DNA of 64,000 nucleotides from NCBI GenBank assembly GCA_913775095.1, contig CAJYIW010000002.1, positions 186,001 through 250,000 on the forward strand, written 5' to 3'. The position numbers were made by a program, and so were the translations under genes. The first letter of the stretch is position 1, and every line of letters begins with the position of its first letter. This DNA is from an uncultured Siphonobacter sp. Its GTDB lineage: Bacteria > Bacteroidota > Bacteroidia > Cytophagales > Spirosomataceae. Below are positions 25,080 to 33,820 of the stretch, one piece after another. The notes under the pieces were generated by a model. That model worked only from the letters and a program-made list of their open reading frames with translations. It was not told the DNA's origin and did not search any database.

Positions 25080-25694
25080 GTGAAAAACCTTTCGTTAGCC
25101 CTAAATGCCGTGTTGGTCGTGGCGGTGGCTGTTCTGTATTACTTGCATTTCAAAGGAGAAAGCACTTCTTCGACGAGCTCTTCTGTAGGGTCAGTAGCGG
25201 GTAAACCTATTGTATACGTAAATGCGGATTCCTTACTCAGCAACTACGATTTTTTCAAGGATACCCAGAAAGCTTTCGAGCAAAAAGGTACGCAACTTGA
25301 CATTGAACTGAACCAGAAAGGTGGAGCCATCCAGCGGGAAATTCAGGTGTTTCAGCAACGGGCGGGCGGTATGTTAGCCGCAGAAGCTCAGGCCAAGCAA
25401 CTGGAATTACAAAAGAGAGCTTCTGATTTCGAAAACTACCGTCAGAAAGCCGCTAATGATTTAGCCGTTGATCGTGCCACACAAACGGAAAAACTGTACG
25501 ATAACATCTTCGATTACATCAAGAAATACAACAGCGAAAACAAATACGAGTACGTATTAGGCTTCCAGAAAGGAGGCGGTATTCTGTTCGCTGATTCTAA
25601 ACTGGACGTTACTCAAAAGATCATTGACGGTCTGAACAAAGAGTATAAATCTTCTCAGCCTAAAGTGGAAGAGAAGAAGGAAGAGAAAAAATAA
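25080..25694 (+). CDS. OmpH/Skp-family periplasmic chaperone
   Basis: A 204-residue protein beginning at GTG 25080. Residues 4-22 are a hydrophobic signal or anchor. The family core follows: IVYVNADSLLSNYDFFKDTQ (about 43-62), a long alpha-helical tentacle region with heptad character (about 60-140), and a C-terminal strand-helix (YVLGFQKGGGILFADSKLDVT). Skp-like proteins hold unfolded outer-membrane proteins during transit. A lysine/glutamate tail (KVEEKKEEKK) ends the protein. A terminator lies 20 bp downstream. Confidence 0.85.
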   Translation: MKNLSLALNAVLVVAVAVLYYLHFKGESTSSTSSSVGSVAGKPIVYVNADSLLSNYDFFKDTQKAFEQKGTQLDIELNQKGGAIQREIQVFQQRAGGMLAAEAQAKQLELQKRASDFENYRQKAANDLAVDRATQTEKLYDNIFDYIKKYNSENKYEYVLGFQKGGGILFADSKLDVTQKIIDGLNKEYKSSQPKVEEKKEEKK

Positions 25695-25713
25695 GGATTC
25701 ATTCTCTCCGATT

Positions 25714-25746
25714 AAAGCCCTGCTGTATCAACAGTGGGGCTTTTTT
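25714..25746. terminator. Terminator between ompH-like and dihaem cytochrome genes
   Basis: AAAGCCCTGCTGT pairs with ACAGTGGGGCTTT (two G-T wobbles) around a 4-nt loop, followed by a T6 run on the plus strand. The convergent minus-strand gene ends at 25745, inside the T tract. Confidence 0.8.
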
Positions 25747-26791
25747 ATGGCCTGAGGAAAGGGTTGCCAAAGGCTGGATTCCGGATGAACTCCTGATCGG
25801 TAAGCGTATGCAGGAAAGCCACCAGGTCTTGCCTTTCCTGAGCAGTCAGGGCAATCATTCCTCGGAGGTCCGCACTCAGAGTCGTACTTTGAGCAATGTG
25901 ATCACTATAATGATTGACTACGTCTTCCAGCGTTTTGAAGCGACCGTCGTGCATGTAAGGAGCCGTTAGGGCAATATTCCGAAGCGTAGGTACCCGGAAC
26001 CGGGCAAAATCCTCGTCAAACCCCGTGACTTCCTGCCGACCAGGATCCAGGGGCGAGGCATCTAGACCATTGTTATGAAACCGATTCTGGAAAAACTGGG
26101 CTCCTCCGTGGCAGTGGGCACAGTTGGCACCCCGAATCGTCTGCTCTCTATTGCTTCCCCGCATGAACAAATCCATGCCGCGTTTTTCGGCTGGAGTGAG
26201 GGTATATTTCCCCTGCAAGTGCTGGTCATAAGGAGAATTAGCTGAAATCAGCGTTCGCTCGAACTGAGCCAGGGCTTTCGCCATCAACTCGGGTGTAATT
26301 TGATCCGTACCAAATGCTTTCAGGAAACGTAGGGGATAAAAAGTTGTTTGCTGAAGCTTCTGAGCAGCTTTTTCAGGAGCTAATCCCATTTCATCGGGGT
26401 GAGCGAGAGGAATTAAGGCCTGAGCTTCCAAGGTCTTCGAGTGACCGTCCCAGAAGAAATCCCGCACCCAGAGCAAATTGGCCAGCGACATAGAATTACG
26501 GAAAGTAGGTCGTCCGCTTACGCCGATGCTGAGGGCAAAGCCATCCGTAAAAGCCAGTGCCTGCCGGTGACAACTGCTACAGGAGATCGTATTATTCTTC
26601 GATAACAGCGAATCGTAAAATAAATACCTGCCCAGAGCAACCCCCTCCACCGTCATGGGATTATCCGCCGGAATCGTGTAGCGATGCCCAAACGTGTTGG
26701 GGATCTGAAGCGGATACGGAGGATTAATGGTGAAGGCAAACGCTATCCCTAGCAGTAATAAGCTCAGTATAAGGGACAGGGAGCGAATCAT
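25745..26791 (-). CDS. MauG/cytochrome-c-peroxidase-type dihaem protein
   Basis: A 348-residue exported c-type cytochrome. After a signal peptide (about 1-20) come two haem-binding sites: CSSCH at 71-75 and CAHCH at 224-228. Typical family blocks are also present: RYLFYDSLLSKNNTISCSSC, FTDGFALSIGVSGRPTFRNS, LWVRDFFWDGHSKTLEAQA and VPTLRNIALTAPYMHDGRF. Such enzymes reduce hydrogen peroxide or, as MauG, oxidise protein side chains. The haems need the Ccm/Ccs machinery, not seen here. It is followed upstream on the same strand by the molybdopterin-domain gene. Confidence 0.92.
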   Translation of the reverse strand: MIRSLSLILSLLLLGIAFAFTINPPYPLQIPNTFGHRYTIPADNPMTVEGVALGRYLFYDSLLSKNNTISCSSCHRQALAFTDGFALSIGVSGRPTFRNSMSLANLLWVRDFFWDGHSKTLEAQALIPLAHPDEMGLAPEKAAQKLQQTTFYPLRFLKAFGTDQITPELMAKALAQFERTLISANSPYDQHLQGKYTLTPAEKRGMDLFMRGSNREQTIRGANCAHCHGGAQFFQNRFHNNGLDASPLDPGRQEVTGFDEDFARFRVPTLRNIALTAPYMHDGRFKTLEDVVNHYSDHIAQSTTLSADLRGMIALTAQERQDLVAFLHTLTDQEFIRNPAFGNPFLRP

Positions 26792-26847
26792 AAGGAGCGA
26801 GCATACAGTTTTGGGAAGATGGCTAAAGATACAAAACTGATTAGTAA

Positions 26848-27318
26848 TTACTTAGCAAAACGAATCTCAATTTCACGAACTTCCCGAATCCAGCGGGCGG
26901 GTTTCTTTTCTTCCGGTACTACCAGACGGTAGGGTCCGGTTCCAGCGGGTAAAGCCGCACCATCCACCGATTCAGCGAGAATAATGGTTCGGGCTGAAAA
27001 CTCCGGATCCAGTTCGGGCAGGGCGAACAATACTTCATACCCATCGGCGGCCCGAACGAGAGCGTATTTAACCAGATTTTCACCCCTTAGCTGTCCGCCC
27101 ACGGTAACGCCTGCTTTCCGGAGTAACGCAATGACCGGCACCCCTGAATACCGATGCTCTTGGCCGTCACGATCCGTCGCTTTTACTTCGACGTATGGCA
27201 TTACTTTTAGATCCGCCGCCTGAAGATGGAGCGGCTTACTTACTTCTCCAGTGATTTTCAAAACCGTCTGAGCCGAGGCAGCGGAAATCAGCAGAAAACT
27301 TAGAAGAAGGTATTTCAT
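26848..27318 (-). CDS. Exported molybdopterin-domain (sulfite-oxidase-like) protein
   Basis: A 156-residue protein with signal peptide MKYLLLSFLLISAASA and a single small oxidoreductase molybdopterin-binding-like domain (VLKITGEVSKPLHLQAADLK, SGVPVIALLRKAGV, YALVRAADGYEVLFALPELD, GPYRLVVPEEKKPARWIREV). The fold is that of the sulfite oxidase catalytic module, but the cofactor-ligating cysteine of true enzymes is missing, so it may bind something else or be non-catalytic. It lies 56 bp upstream of the dihaem cytochrome gene in the same direction, suggesting a shared periplasmic redox role. Confidence 0.75.
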   Translation of the reverse strand: MKYLLLSFLLISAASAQTVLKITGEVSKPLHLQAADLKVMPYVEVKATDRDGQEHRYSGVPVIALLRKAGVTVGGQLRGENLVKYALVRAADGYEVLFALPELDPEFSARTIILAESVDGAALPAGTGPYRLVVPEEKKPARWIREVREIEIRFAK

Positions 27319-27474
27319 GGCATTCAGAACCAGTCGTTATGTTTATGTGAATATAACGGATGGGCTTACGTTTTGTTCAAAGATTTGAACCTTCATGAAT
27401 ACTTCTGGAACCATCTGAATTTCCTTCTGTTTATCCCATACGAGCGTTCTTTTGCATGGATTTCCGCCGACGGT

Positions 27475-28707
27475 ATGGAGCATACATCTACCCTGACCAA
27501 AACCTATACTTCCCGATATTACCCCTGGCTCATCGTGAGTTCTGGCTTACTGATTTTGGTAACCATCAACGGGTTAACGACTTCTTCGCTTTCCGTTTTT
27601 GACGAAGTGCTCCAGAAGGAATTCCACCTCAGCCGCAGTTTACTTAAATCCAGAGAAACCGTGACGTATGCTATCTCGGCTACGTTCATTTTATTTTCGG
27701 GAATACTGATAGACTGGGTCGGGGTGAAGAAATTACTCCTCACGGGCTTAGGCTTCATGACGCTGGCTCTGGCGGGTTATGGCTACGCTCAGTCGCTGGC
27801 GGCCTTGTACGTCATGCACGTACTGCTGGGGCTGGCGTATGTGTGTGCGGGATCAGTGGCCGTTGTCATTCTGGTGTCAGCCTGGTTTCAGGAAAAACGG
27901 GGCCTTGCTCTGGGCATTACGCTGGCTGGTACCAGTCTGGGCAGTGCTATTTTCCCACCTTTATTAAACCACCTCATCCAGACCCAGGGCTGGCGGCAGG
28001 CTTTTCACTGGCTGGCTTTTGTTCCTTTACTATTATTGGTCTATACGGCTGTAGTGGTGGAGAGTACCCCTGAAAAAGCGGGAATGGAACCCTATGGCCG
28101 ATTATTCACCGGGAAAGCACTGGTAAAGCAGGGAAAGACCTACGCCGAAGCCTTACGAATGCCCTTGTTCTGGCTGGTGTCGTTTTGTGGATTCCTGACG
28201 TTTCTGGGGATCGTTGGTATTGTCTCCAACCTTTTCCTGCACCTGAGAAACATGGGGTACGGTTCGCCCGAAGCAGCCTGGACTCTGTCTTTTTACTTCG
28301 GCCTGGCCCTGATTGGTAAATTTATTGTCTCCTCGGTTTCGGATTACGTATCGGTCTATCCGCTTTTCACTGCCTGCCTCGTCGGTCTAATGCTGGGTGC
28401 TTTGGGCCTGGCCAGTTTCTCCAGAGGATTAATCATTCCCTCTGTTGCCGTAGCTGCCCTTAGCTGGGGAGGTGTATTTACCATGTACAACGTCCTGATC
28501 GTACGAAGCTTCGGACTTAAATCGGCCGGAAAAATCAATGGGACGATTAGCCTGTTTGAAAATATTGGATCCTTGATCGGTCCCTGGGTCATGGGCTGGT
28601 TTTCCGAATATTCAGGATCTTATCAGCAACCTCTTTTTCTGACGGCCCTGATTATTGGACTGGCGGCCCTGATTTCGCTTTTCTTTTTCCGCCTGTCATC
28701 CCGCTGA
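27475..28707 (+). CDS. MFS transporter
   Basis: About 410 residues with twelve predicted membrane helices. The ATG at 27475 is preferred; a TTG 34 codons earlier would add a non-hydrophobic leader. The first helix (YPWLIVSSGLLILVTING) is followed by a loop and the MFS A-like motif region (FILFSGILIDWVGVKKLLLT), then GYAQSLAALYVMHVLLGLAY. The pattern resembles oxalate/monocarboxylate-type MFS carriers, but the substrate is not determinable. It diverges from the molybdopterin-domain gene; the two starts are 156 bp apart. Confidence 0.85.
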   Translation: MEHTSTLTKTYTSRYYPWLIVSSGLLILVTINGLTTSSLSVFDEVLQKEFHLSRSLLKSRETVTYAISATFILFSGILIDWVGVKKLLLTGLGFMTLALAGYGYAQSLAALYVMHVLLGLAYVCAGSVAVVILVSAWFQEKRGLALGITLAGTSLGSAIFPPLLNHLIQTQGWRQAFHWLAFVPLLLLVYTAVVVESTPEKAGMEPYGRLFTGKALVKQGKTYAEALRMPLFWLVSFCGFLTFLGIVGIVSNLFLHLRNMGYGSPEAAWTLSFYFGLALIGKFIVSSVSDYVSVYPLFTACLVGLMLGALGLASFSRGLIIPSVAVAALSWGGVFTMYNVLIVRSFGLKSAGKINGTISLFENIGSLIGPWVMGWFSEYSGSYQQPLFLTALIIGLAALISLFFFRLSSR

Positions 28708-28953
28708 ATTACTGAATCAGGACGGCTTATGGAAGGATAAGTCATTAGAAGAGGTTAATTTTTTTGAGGTCTTGAGGGTTTAGTGTATTTTCGCTTATCG
28801 CTTTGAAACGGCTAAAATTCAGGCATGTATAGCGACGAATACCCTGAAAACTTCGGTTAAGCTCAGGGAAATTACGTTAAAACTGATCTAACAGACACTT
28901 ATTCTCGATCCGATGCGTTTAATTTCAAAACCAATTTGGAGAGAGTGAATTCG

Positions 28954-29721
28954 ATGAGAGCCATTTTAATTGTATGGACAATCGTAGGCGTATTGCCGCA
29001 AGTATTCGGACAAGCCTCACAATTCGTCAGTCAAACCCATCCCCTAACCCAACATAACACCAGTACTTCATCCACGGTAGCAAAAGATAGTGATCTTGCG
29101 GCCTTGCACTGTGTACCGTTATGGGGTGAAAAAGCGAAGACCAGTCAGCAGAAAAAAGAAGATGCTGCCTTTCTCAAGGCTTGTGATCAGAGTTTCGAAA
29201 CCCGGACTGAAGCCAGCCGTTTCTTTGCTGAACGCGGCTGGGAATACATCGCCGAGGGAGAATTGGACACGGCCTGTTATCGTTTCAATCTGGCTCAATT
29301 GCTGGATGAAAAAAACAGTGATGCCTACTGGGGCCTGGGAGTGGTTTGCCATCAGAAAGGAAATACTCCCGAAGCCATTCGGATGTTATCGAAAGGAGTG
29401 AGTTGTGACTCTGGTAATTCTATATTACTGGACGATCTGGCTACGCTTTACATTGGAAAATTTCAGCAGACCAATGCCACAGCAGACTTGAGTCAGGCGT
29501 TTGATTTGCTGAATCGCTCGGCGGTTATTGATGCGGCCAATGGTACGACCTACATGAAGCTAGCTTTAGCTGAATACCTGCGAAGTGATTTTGATAAATC
29601 CTGGGAGTACCTCCACAAGTGCCGTCAGGTGGATGTTCAGGTGCTGGATTTTAACTTCATTGAGCAGCTGGTTTCCCAGAAGCCCGATCCGCAGGGAATT
29701 TTTAATAAAGCAAAAGAATAG
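28954..29721 (+). CDS. Exported TPR-repeat protein
   Basis: About 255 residues. ATG 28954 is chosen because a purine-rich GGAGAG lies about 10 bp upstream and the N-terminus (MRAILIVWTIVGVLPQVFGQ) is a signal peptide; a TTG at 28936 is the alternative. Residues about 90-235 hold tetratricopeptide-type helical repeats (AERGWEYIAEGELDTACYRF, DAYWGLGVVCHQKGNTPEAI, LLDDLATLYIGKFQ, TYMKLALAEYLRSDFDKSWE). These scaffold protein contacts in the periplasm. No partner is evident. A very strong terminator follows. Confidence 0.75.
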   Translation: MRAILIVWTIVGVLPQVFGQASQFVSQTHPLTQHNTSTSSTVAKDSDLAALHCVPLWGEKAKTSQQKKEDAAFLKACDQSFETRTEASRFFAERGWEYIAEGELDTACYRFNLAQLLDEKNSDAYWGLGVVCHQKGNTPEAIRMLSKGVSCDSGNSILLDDLATLYIGKFQQTNATADLSQAFDLLNRSAVIDAANGTTYMKLALAEYLRSDFDKSWEYLHKCRQVDVQVLDFNFIEQLVSQKPDPQGIFNKAKE

Positions 29722-29740
29722 GACTGATCGATTGATATCA

Positions 29741-29786
29741 GTACGAAAAAAGCCCTGATCCGTAGAGACCAGGGCTTTTTTCGTAC
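29741..29786. terminator. Strong bidirectional terminator
   Basis: Perfect 17-bp arms GTACGAAAAAAGCCCTG (29741-29757) and CAGGGCTTTTTTCGTAC (29770-29786). It separates the TPR gene from the convergent membrane-protein gene ending at 29802. Confidence 0.9.
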
Positions 29787-29801
29787 GTGGCTGTAAACAA
29801 C

Positions 29802-30506
29802 TTATACCGTTATAGGAGTAGGAAGAGACATTTTCTTTTTGTAGTGCTTTACCAGACGACTGATAATAATGCCAATACTCACACCGGGCAGAATCCAGGT
29901 CAGGAGTAAAACGTAGGAAGGCAGTTGGGCAGGTAACATTTTAGGAACCACGTTTACTAAAAAGGCCGTTAAGGTGGCGGCATACGAAGCCAGCATGCGG
30001 GCCAGATGGGTGAAAAACCAGTGCATCTTTTCCAGCGGAACACGGCCTGTAAAAACCCGGTAATCGGCCCGGCCGCTACCCAGACATAATACCGTGAAGC
30101 CTATGAATAGAATACCCAGAAAGGTGTCTCCGGTAATAAACCGCTGAGCAGCCCAGGCCAGTGTGATCAACCCGAAAAAGCTGACACCATACATCGCGGC
30201 CCAGTCCAGACGTTCGGGCTGACTGTTTATTTTCTTACGCATCAGGATGCGTTTTCCAGTGAAGGTCTGATAAAAACTACCAACGGCCACCGGCAGAAAA
30301 AACTGCATTTTCAGCGACAGGGGGTCCAGTGCAAAAAGACCAATGGTGGTTACAAAAACACCAAACATGGCCCAGTAGTAAATCAGGCCCCAGAAGTTAT
30401 GAGACGTACCGCCTTTGCGGGTGATCATGGGAACGATACCCGAGAGTAGAGCCGTAAAGCCGCTGATGATATGAATAACCAGAATGAGGGTGTGAAGCGT
30501 TTTCAT
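29802..30506 (-). CDS. DUF2306-like integral membrane protein
   Basis: A 234-residue protein with about seven hydrophobic helices. The first repeats contain histidines at membrane edges (LHTLILVIHIISGFTALLSG, then GGTSHNFWGLIYYWAMFG), a pattern I associate with DUF2306-type membrane proteins of unknown function. No catalytic motif is known. It lies 141 bp behind the LytTR regulator gene on the same strand, and the gap holds phased direct repeats at 30589-30646, so it is a likely target of that regulator. Confidence 0.7.
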   Translation of the reverse strand: MKTLHTLILVIHIISGFTALLSGIVPMITRKGGTSHNFWGLIYYWAMFGVFVTTIGLFALDPLSLKMQFFLPVAVGSFYQTFTGKRILMRKKINSQPERLDWAAMYGVSFFGLITLAWAAQRFITGDTFLGILFIGFTVLCLGSGRADYRVFTGRVPLEKMHWFFTHLARMLASYAATLTAFLVNVVPKMLPAQLPSYVLLLTWILPGVSIGIIISRLVKHYKKKMSLPTPITV

Positions 30507-30588
30507 TGCGTTCGTGATTTAAAAAGCATGACACAAACGTAAGCGGCAATGAAAATCAACGCAATTTAAAGGGCTGTCTGTCAGGGTT

Positions 30589-30646
30589 CTGGGACGTTTG
30601 ACAAAGCCCTGGGACTATGGATGAGCGGCTGGGATGTTTGACAAAC
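30589..30646. promoter_or_regulatory. Phased direct repeats, possible LytTR operator
   Basis: CTGGGA occurs at 30589, 30609 and 30629, an exact 20-bp period. The first and third copies extend to near-identical 16-mers (GGGACGTTTGACAAAG at 30591, GGGATGTTTGACAAAC at 30631); the middle copy is degenerate. Known LytTR sites are pairs of short direct repeats about two helical turns apart, and the adjacent gene encodes a LytTR protein. The link is inference. Confidence 0.4.
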
Positions 30647-30647
30647 C

Positions 30648-31496
30648 TTACCTGAAGTGCTCCGTCACGAGAGCCGAATACTTACGGGCAACGGGAATGG
30701 GTTTGTCACCGTGTTTTAAATGCAGTTTATATCCCTGGGCATTACCCGTGACCTGCTCGACCTGATGCAGATTCACGATGAAAGAACGATGGCAGCGGGT
30801 AATAAACTCCTGAGAAACCTGCGTTTCCAGTCGACTCAAACTGCTGCGAATCAACTCCCGGCGTAGAGTATTTACCTCCTGAAAAACCACTTCGGAATAA
30901 TTGTCCGCCGATTCAATGTAAAGCAGGTCTGTAAGGGAAAGGGTCAGTGTGTCCTTTTCGTTTTCAGCCGTGAACTGAATGGTATGAAAGGTATCCGCAA
31001 TGACTTCCTGAGTAGTCAGGGGTTCGGGTTGGGGTGGATTACTGTAGCGTTTGAGTTTTCTGACGTATTCGGTTAAAGTGAAAGCTGTCGTTGGAAAAAC
31101 GCCGATCAGTAAGGTAAATCCCATCATGGTCAGGAGGTGGGAAAACTGAAAGGAATCTTCAAAACGCAGAGCGTAATAGCTGTAATTCAGGCTTCCAATG
31201 GCCAGAAAATGACCTAACACCAGCCCAATGTTTCGACCGACGGTCCAGTTTTCCTCAGCAAAGAAGCGAGGAAATAAGCGGGGATAGATGAAGTAATGGG
31301 TAAACAGCACGCCACCCGTAATGGCTCCGTACACCCAGGGCATCAGCCATTTATCCGGCGTTTGAATATTGTAACTCCCAAAGGGCTGGAAAATCATCAG
31401 AAATAAGCCCACAAATAGGCCCGCTCCCGCACAGAGCAGTAGGGTAGAACGGGATCGTTCGACCATCGGATGCGGTTGAGAAAACAGCCGAAACAT
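30648..31496 (-). CDS. Membrane-anchored LytTR-family transcriptional regulator
   Basis: A 282-residue protein. Residues about 18-140 form four transmembrane helices (LLLCAGAGLFVGLFLMIFQ, MPWVYGAITGGVLFTHYFI and two more). A linker follows, then a LytTR DNA-binding domain (about 180-280: LLYIESADNYSEVVF, ELIRSSLSRLETQV, FITRCHRSFIVNLHQVEQV, PVARKYSALV). There is no receiver domain, so control is through the membrane part rather than by phosphorylation. It is 34 bp behind the rhomboid gene, probably in one operon, and 141 bp ahead of a DUF2306-like gene. Confidence 0.88.
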   Translation of the reverse strand: MFRLFSQPHPMVERSRSTLLLCAGAGLFVGLFLMIFQPFGSYNIQTPDKWLMPWVYGAITGGVLFTHYFIYPRLFPRFFAEENWTVGRNIGLVLGHFLAIGSLNYSYYALRFEDSFQFSHLLTMMGFTLLIGVFPTTAFTLTEYVRKLKRYSNPPQPEPLTTQEVIADTFHTIQFTAENEKDTLTLSLTDLLYIESADNYSEVVFQEVNTLRRELIRSSLSRLETQVSQEFITRCHRSFIVNLHQVEQVTGNAQGYKLHLKHGDKPIPVARKYSALVTEHFR

Positions 31497-31530
31497 GAAA
31501 GCTAATCGCTAGAAATAGAAGACTCCGGCA

Positions 31531-32145
31531 TTATCCGGCAATTTGACTGATGAATAACTGAATAACCGGAGGATAAATGGCAATGGCAAAAGCAATGCCG
31601 AACAGGGCTCCCCATAAGTGAGCCGAATGGTTGATCCGTCCCATGCCACGCTGAGCTTCCCAATAGGTATACGCCAGATACAGACCACCAAAAATCCAGC
31701 CGGGAATATCGATGGGAATAAAGAACAGGCGAAGTGGAGTCGTCGGAGCAAACATGATTCCCGCAAAAATCACGGAGGAGACCCCACCCGAGGCCCCCAG
31801 GGAATTATAGCCCGGATCATTTTTGTGTTTCAGAAACGTAGGAATATCCGAAAGAATGATTCCACCGATGTACAGGGCCACAAACAACCAGCTTCCCAGA
31901 GGAGATACCTGCGAGAAAATATATTCCACCAGATTCCCGAACGAATACAGCGAAATCATATTAAAGGCCAGGTGCCCAATGTCCGCATGAATAAAGCCCG
32001 AGGTCAGAAACCGCCAGTATTCTTTCTTTCGATGTACCTGATAAGGGTTCAGAATCCATTGACGCATAACGGATTCATTGTTCCAGGCATATATACTGGC
32101 ACCCACGGCCAGAATGACAAATAGGGTAGTTAGCGTAAGATCCAT
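31531..32145 (-). CDS. Rhomboid-family intramembrane serine protease
   Basis: A 204-residue six-helix membrane protease that cuts substrates within the bilayer. The nucleophile lies in GASGG (Ser119) and the catalytic His is in AHLWGALFG (His176). The family HxxxN element is present as HLAFN (His58, Asn62). Length fits the compact bacterial form. It is the first gene of a presumed operon with the membrane-bound LytTR regulator, which raises the possibility that the protease releases or degrades a membrane regulator. That link is inference. Confidence 0.92.
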   Translation of the reverse strand: MDLTLTTLFVILAVGASIYAWNNESVMRQWILNPYQVHRKKEYWRFLTSGFIHADIGHLAFNMISLYSFGNLVEYIFSQVSPLGSWLFVALYIGGIILSDIPTFLKHKNDPGYNSLGASGGVSSVIFAGIMFAPTTPLRLFFIPIDIPGWIFGGLYLAYTYWEAQRGMGRINHSAHLWGALFGIAFAIAIYPPVIQLFISQIAG

Positions 32146-32367
32146 ACTGTATAAACTTATGATTGGCTTCGGATGATGTTGATGAATCAGGCCCTTTAAA
32201 CCTCCATGGAAAAGCCTGTGCCGAAGCGGTCTCCTCTTTCCGTCGAAAGATAAGGGGAATTTGACGCGTAAAAATAGCTCTTTTCGTTGGGCGGTGGTGG
32301 TTTTGAATAATTTCTGCTAATTTACCTACGGGCCGCACTCCTGTTCACACTAACAACGTCATGGGTT

Positions 32368-33693
32368 ATGATGTCCTCTCGTCGTTCTTTCTTCCGACAG
32401 TCCGCCGGTGTTGCCTTATCCAGTGGAGCCCTGTTTCCTTCCCTCAAACCCCTTAGTCATTCCTACTTTACCGAACTCAAACGGTATCAGACGGCCAAAA
32501 GTGCCGAAGCTCTGGCGACAGACGAGGATTTCTGGGCCCTCATTCAGCGGGCCTACACAGTTTCGCCTACGACCCTGAATCTCAACAATGGCGGCGTGAG
32601 TCCGGCCCCAACGCTGGTGCAGGAAGCCGTGGAGCGTTACTTCCGGTATTCCAACGAAGCTCCCAGTTATTACATGTGGCGGGTACTGGATCAGGGGCGG
32701 GAACCCCTGCGGGCACAACTGGCGACCGTCGCCGGAGTCCTGCCCGAAGAGATTGCCATCAACCGGAATGCCACGGAAGCTCTGGATACCGTAATCCTGG
32801 GCTTACCGCTGCAAAAAGATGACGAAGTAGTGGTGTCTAACTTTGATTACCCCAACATGATGAGTGCCTGGCGACAACGCGAGTTACGGGATGGACTGAA
32901 ACTGAATTACGTCCGCTTACCCATGCCCTGCGAAGACGAAAGTCTGATGGTGAACCTGTTCGTTGAGCAAATGACGCCGAAGACAAAAGTAGTTCATCTG
33001 ACGCACGTCATTAACTGGTCGGGACAAATACTGCCCGTTCGGAAAATTGCGGATGAAGCTCACAAACGTGGCATTGAAGTACTGGTGGACGGGGCTCACA
33101 GCTTTGTCCATCTGGATTATAAAGTACCTGACCTGGGCTGTGATTACTACGGCACGAGTTTGCATAAATGGCTCAGTGCTCCTATCGGGACGGGGATGTT
33201 GTGGGTGAAAAAAGAGAAGATTTCAAAAATATTTCCTCTCGTACCAAACGAGCAGCCGCAATCGGATAACATCCGTAAGTTTGAAAACCTCGGTACGCGG
33301 CCCTTTTTCATTGAGCAGGCCATTGGTCAGGCCATCCAGTTTAATAATGCCATCGGCTCCGCCCGGAAATACGAGCGGCTGTTCTACCTGAAGAATTACT
33401 GGGCGGAGAAAGTAAAGGACATTCCGGGCATTCAATTGTATACGTCGCTAAAAAAAGGGTATTCTGGTGCTCTGGCGGTGGTGGGTGTAGAGGGTTTGAC
33501 GCCGGGCGAACTGGAAAGTCAGTTGCTGAACCGTTTCAGAATTCATACCACGCCGATTGATAAGGAAAACGTGAAGGGTGTTCGGGTAACGCCTCACGTG
33601 TATATACTTCCGTCAGATCTGGATCGGCTCGTGAGTGCCCTGGTTATTCTGGCCAGGGAAGGCTCTCAAAAGCAGGCCAGGGCCGCCAAGTAA
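32368..33693 (+). CDS. Tat-signal class-V aminotransferase-fold PLP enzyme
   Basis: A 441-residue PLP enzyme of the class V/isopenicillin-N-epimerase-like group. The PLP lysine is Lys267 in TSLHKWLSAPIGTG, and the cofactor pair Asp241/His244 sits in VLVDGAHS. NRNATEALDTVILGL marks the phosphate-binding region. The N-terminus carries a twin-arginine-like signal (SRRSFFRQSAGVALSSGALF), so it is predicted to be exported folded with its cofactor. The reaction (epimerisation, desulfuration or transamination) cannot be told apart. It is monocistronic with a hairpin terminator. Confidence 0.88.
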   Translation: MMSSRRSFFRQSAGVALSSGALFPSLKPLSHSYFTELKRYQTAKSAEALATDEDFWALIQRAYTVSPTTLNLNNGGVSPAPTLVQEAVERYFRYSNEAPSYYMWRVLDQGREPLRAQLATVAGVLPEEIAINRNATEALDTVILGLPLQKDDEVVVSNFDYPNMMSAWRQRELRDGLKLNYVRLPMPCEDESLMVNLFVEQMTPKTKVVHLTHVINWSGQILPVRKIADEAHKRGIEVLVDGAHSFVHLDYKVPDLGCDYYGTSLHKWLSAPIGTGMLWVKKEKISKIFPLVPNEQPQSDNIRKFENLGTRPFFIEQAIGQAIQFNNAIGSARKYERLFYLKNYWAEKVKDIPGIQLYTSLKKGYSGALAVVGVEGLTPGELESQLLNRFRIHTTPIDKENVKGVRVTPHVYILPSDLDRLVSALVILAREGSQKQARAAK

Positions 33694-33713
33694 CCAGCGG
33701 ATATTTATCCAGA

Positions 33714-33760
33714 AATTCCCCGTGGAAGTAACGAAACTTCTGCGGGGAATTGCTTTTTTT
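33714..33760 (+). terminator. Terminator after the PLP enzyme gene
   Basis: AATTCCCCG...GGAAGT pairs with ACTTC...CGGGGAATT around a 6-nt loop and is followed by a T7 run. It starts 21 bp after the stop at 33693. Confidence 0.8.
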
Positions 33761-33820
33761 GTAGATACAAAATTCGTGTTCAAGGAAACGTGACTCAATA
33801 CCCAACCTGATAGCAACTCT

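Noticed and set aside
27373-27474. Longer N-terminus of the MFS transporter from a TTG start
   Set aside because: The extra residues add no conserved feature and the ATG at 27475 directly precedes the transporter's normal N-terminus.
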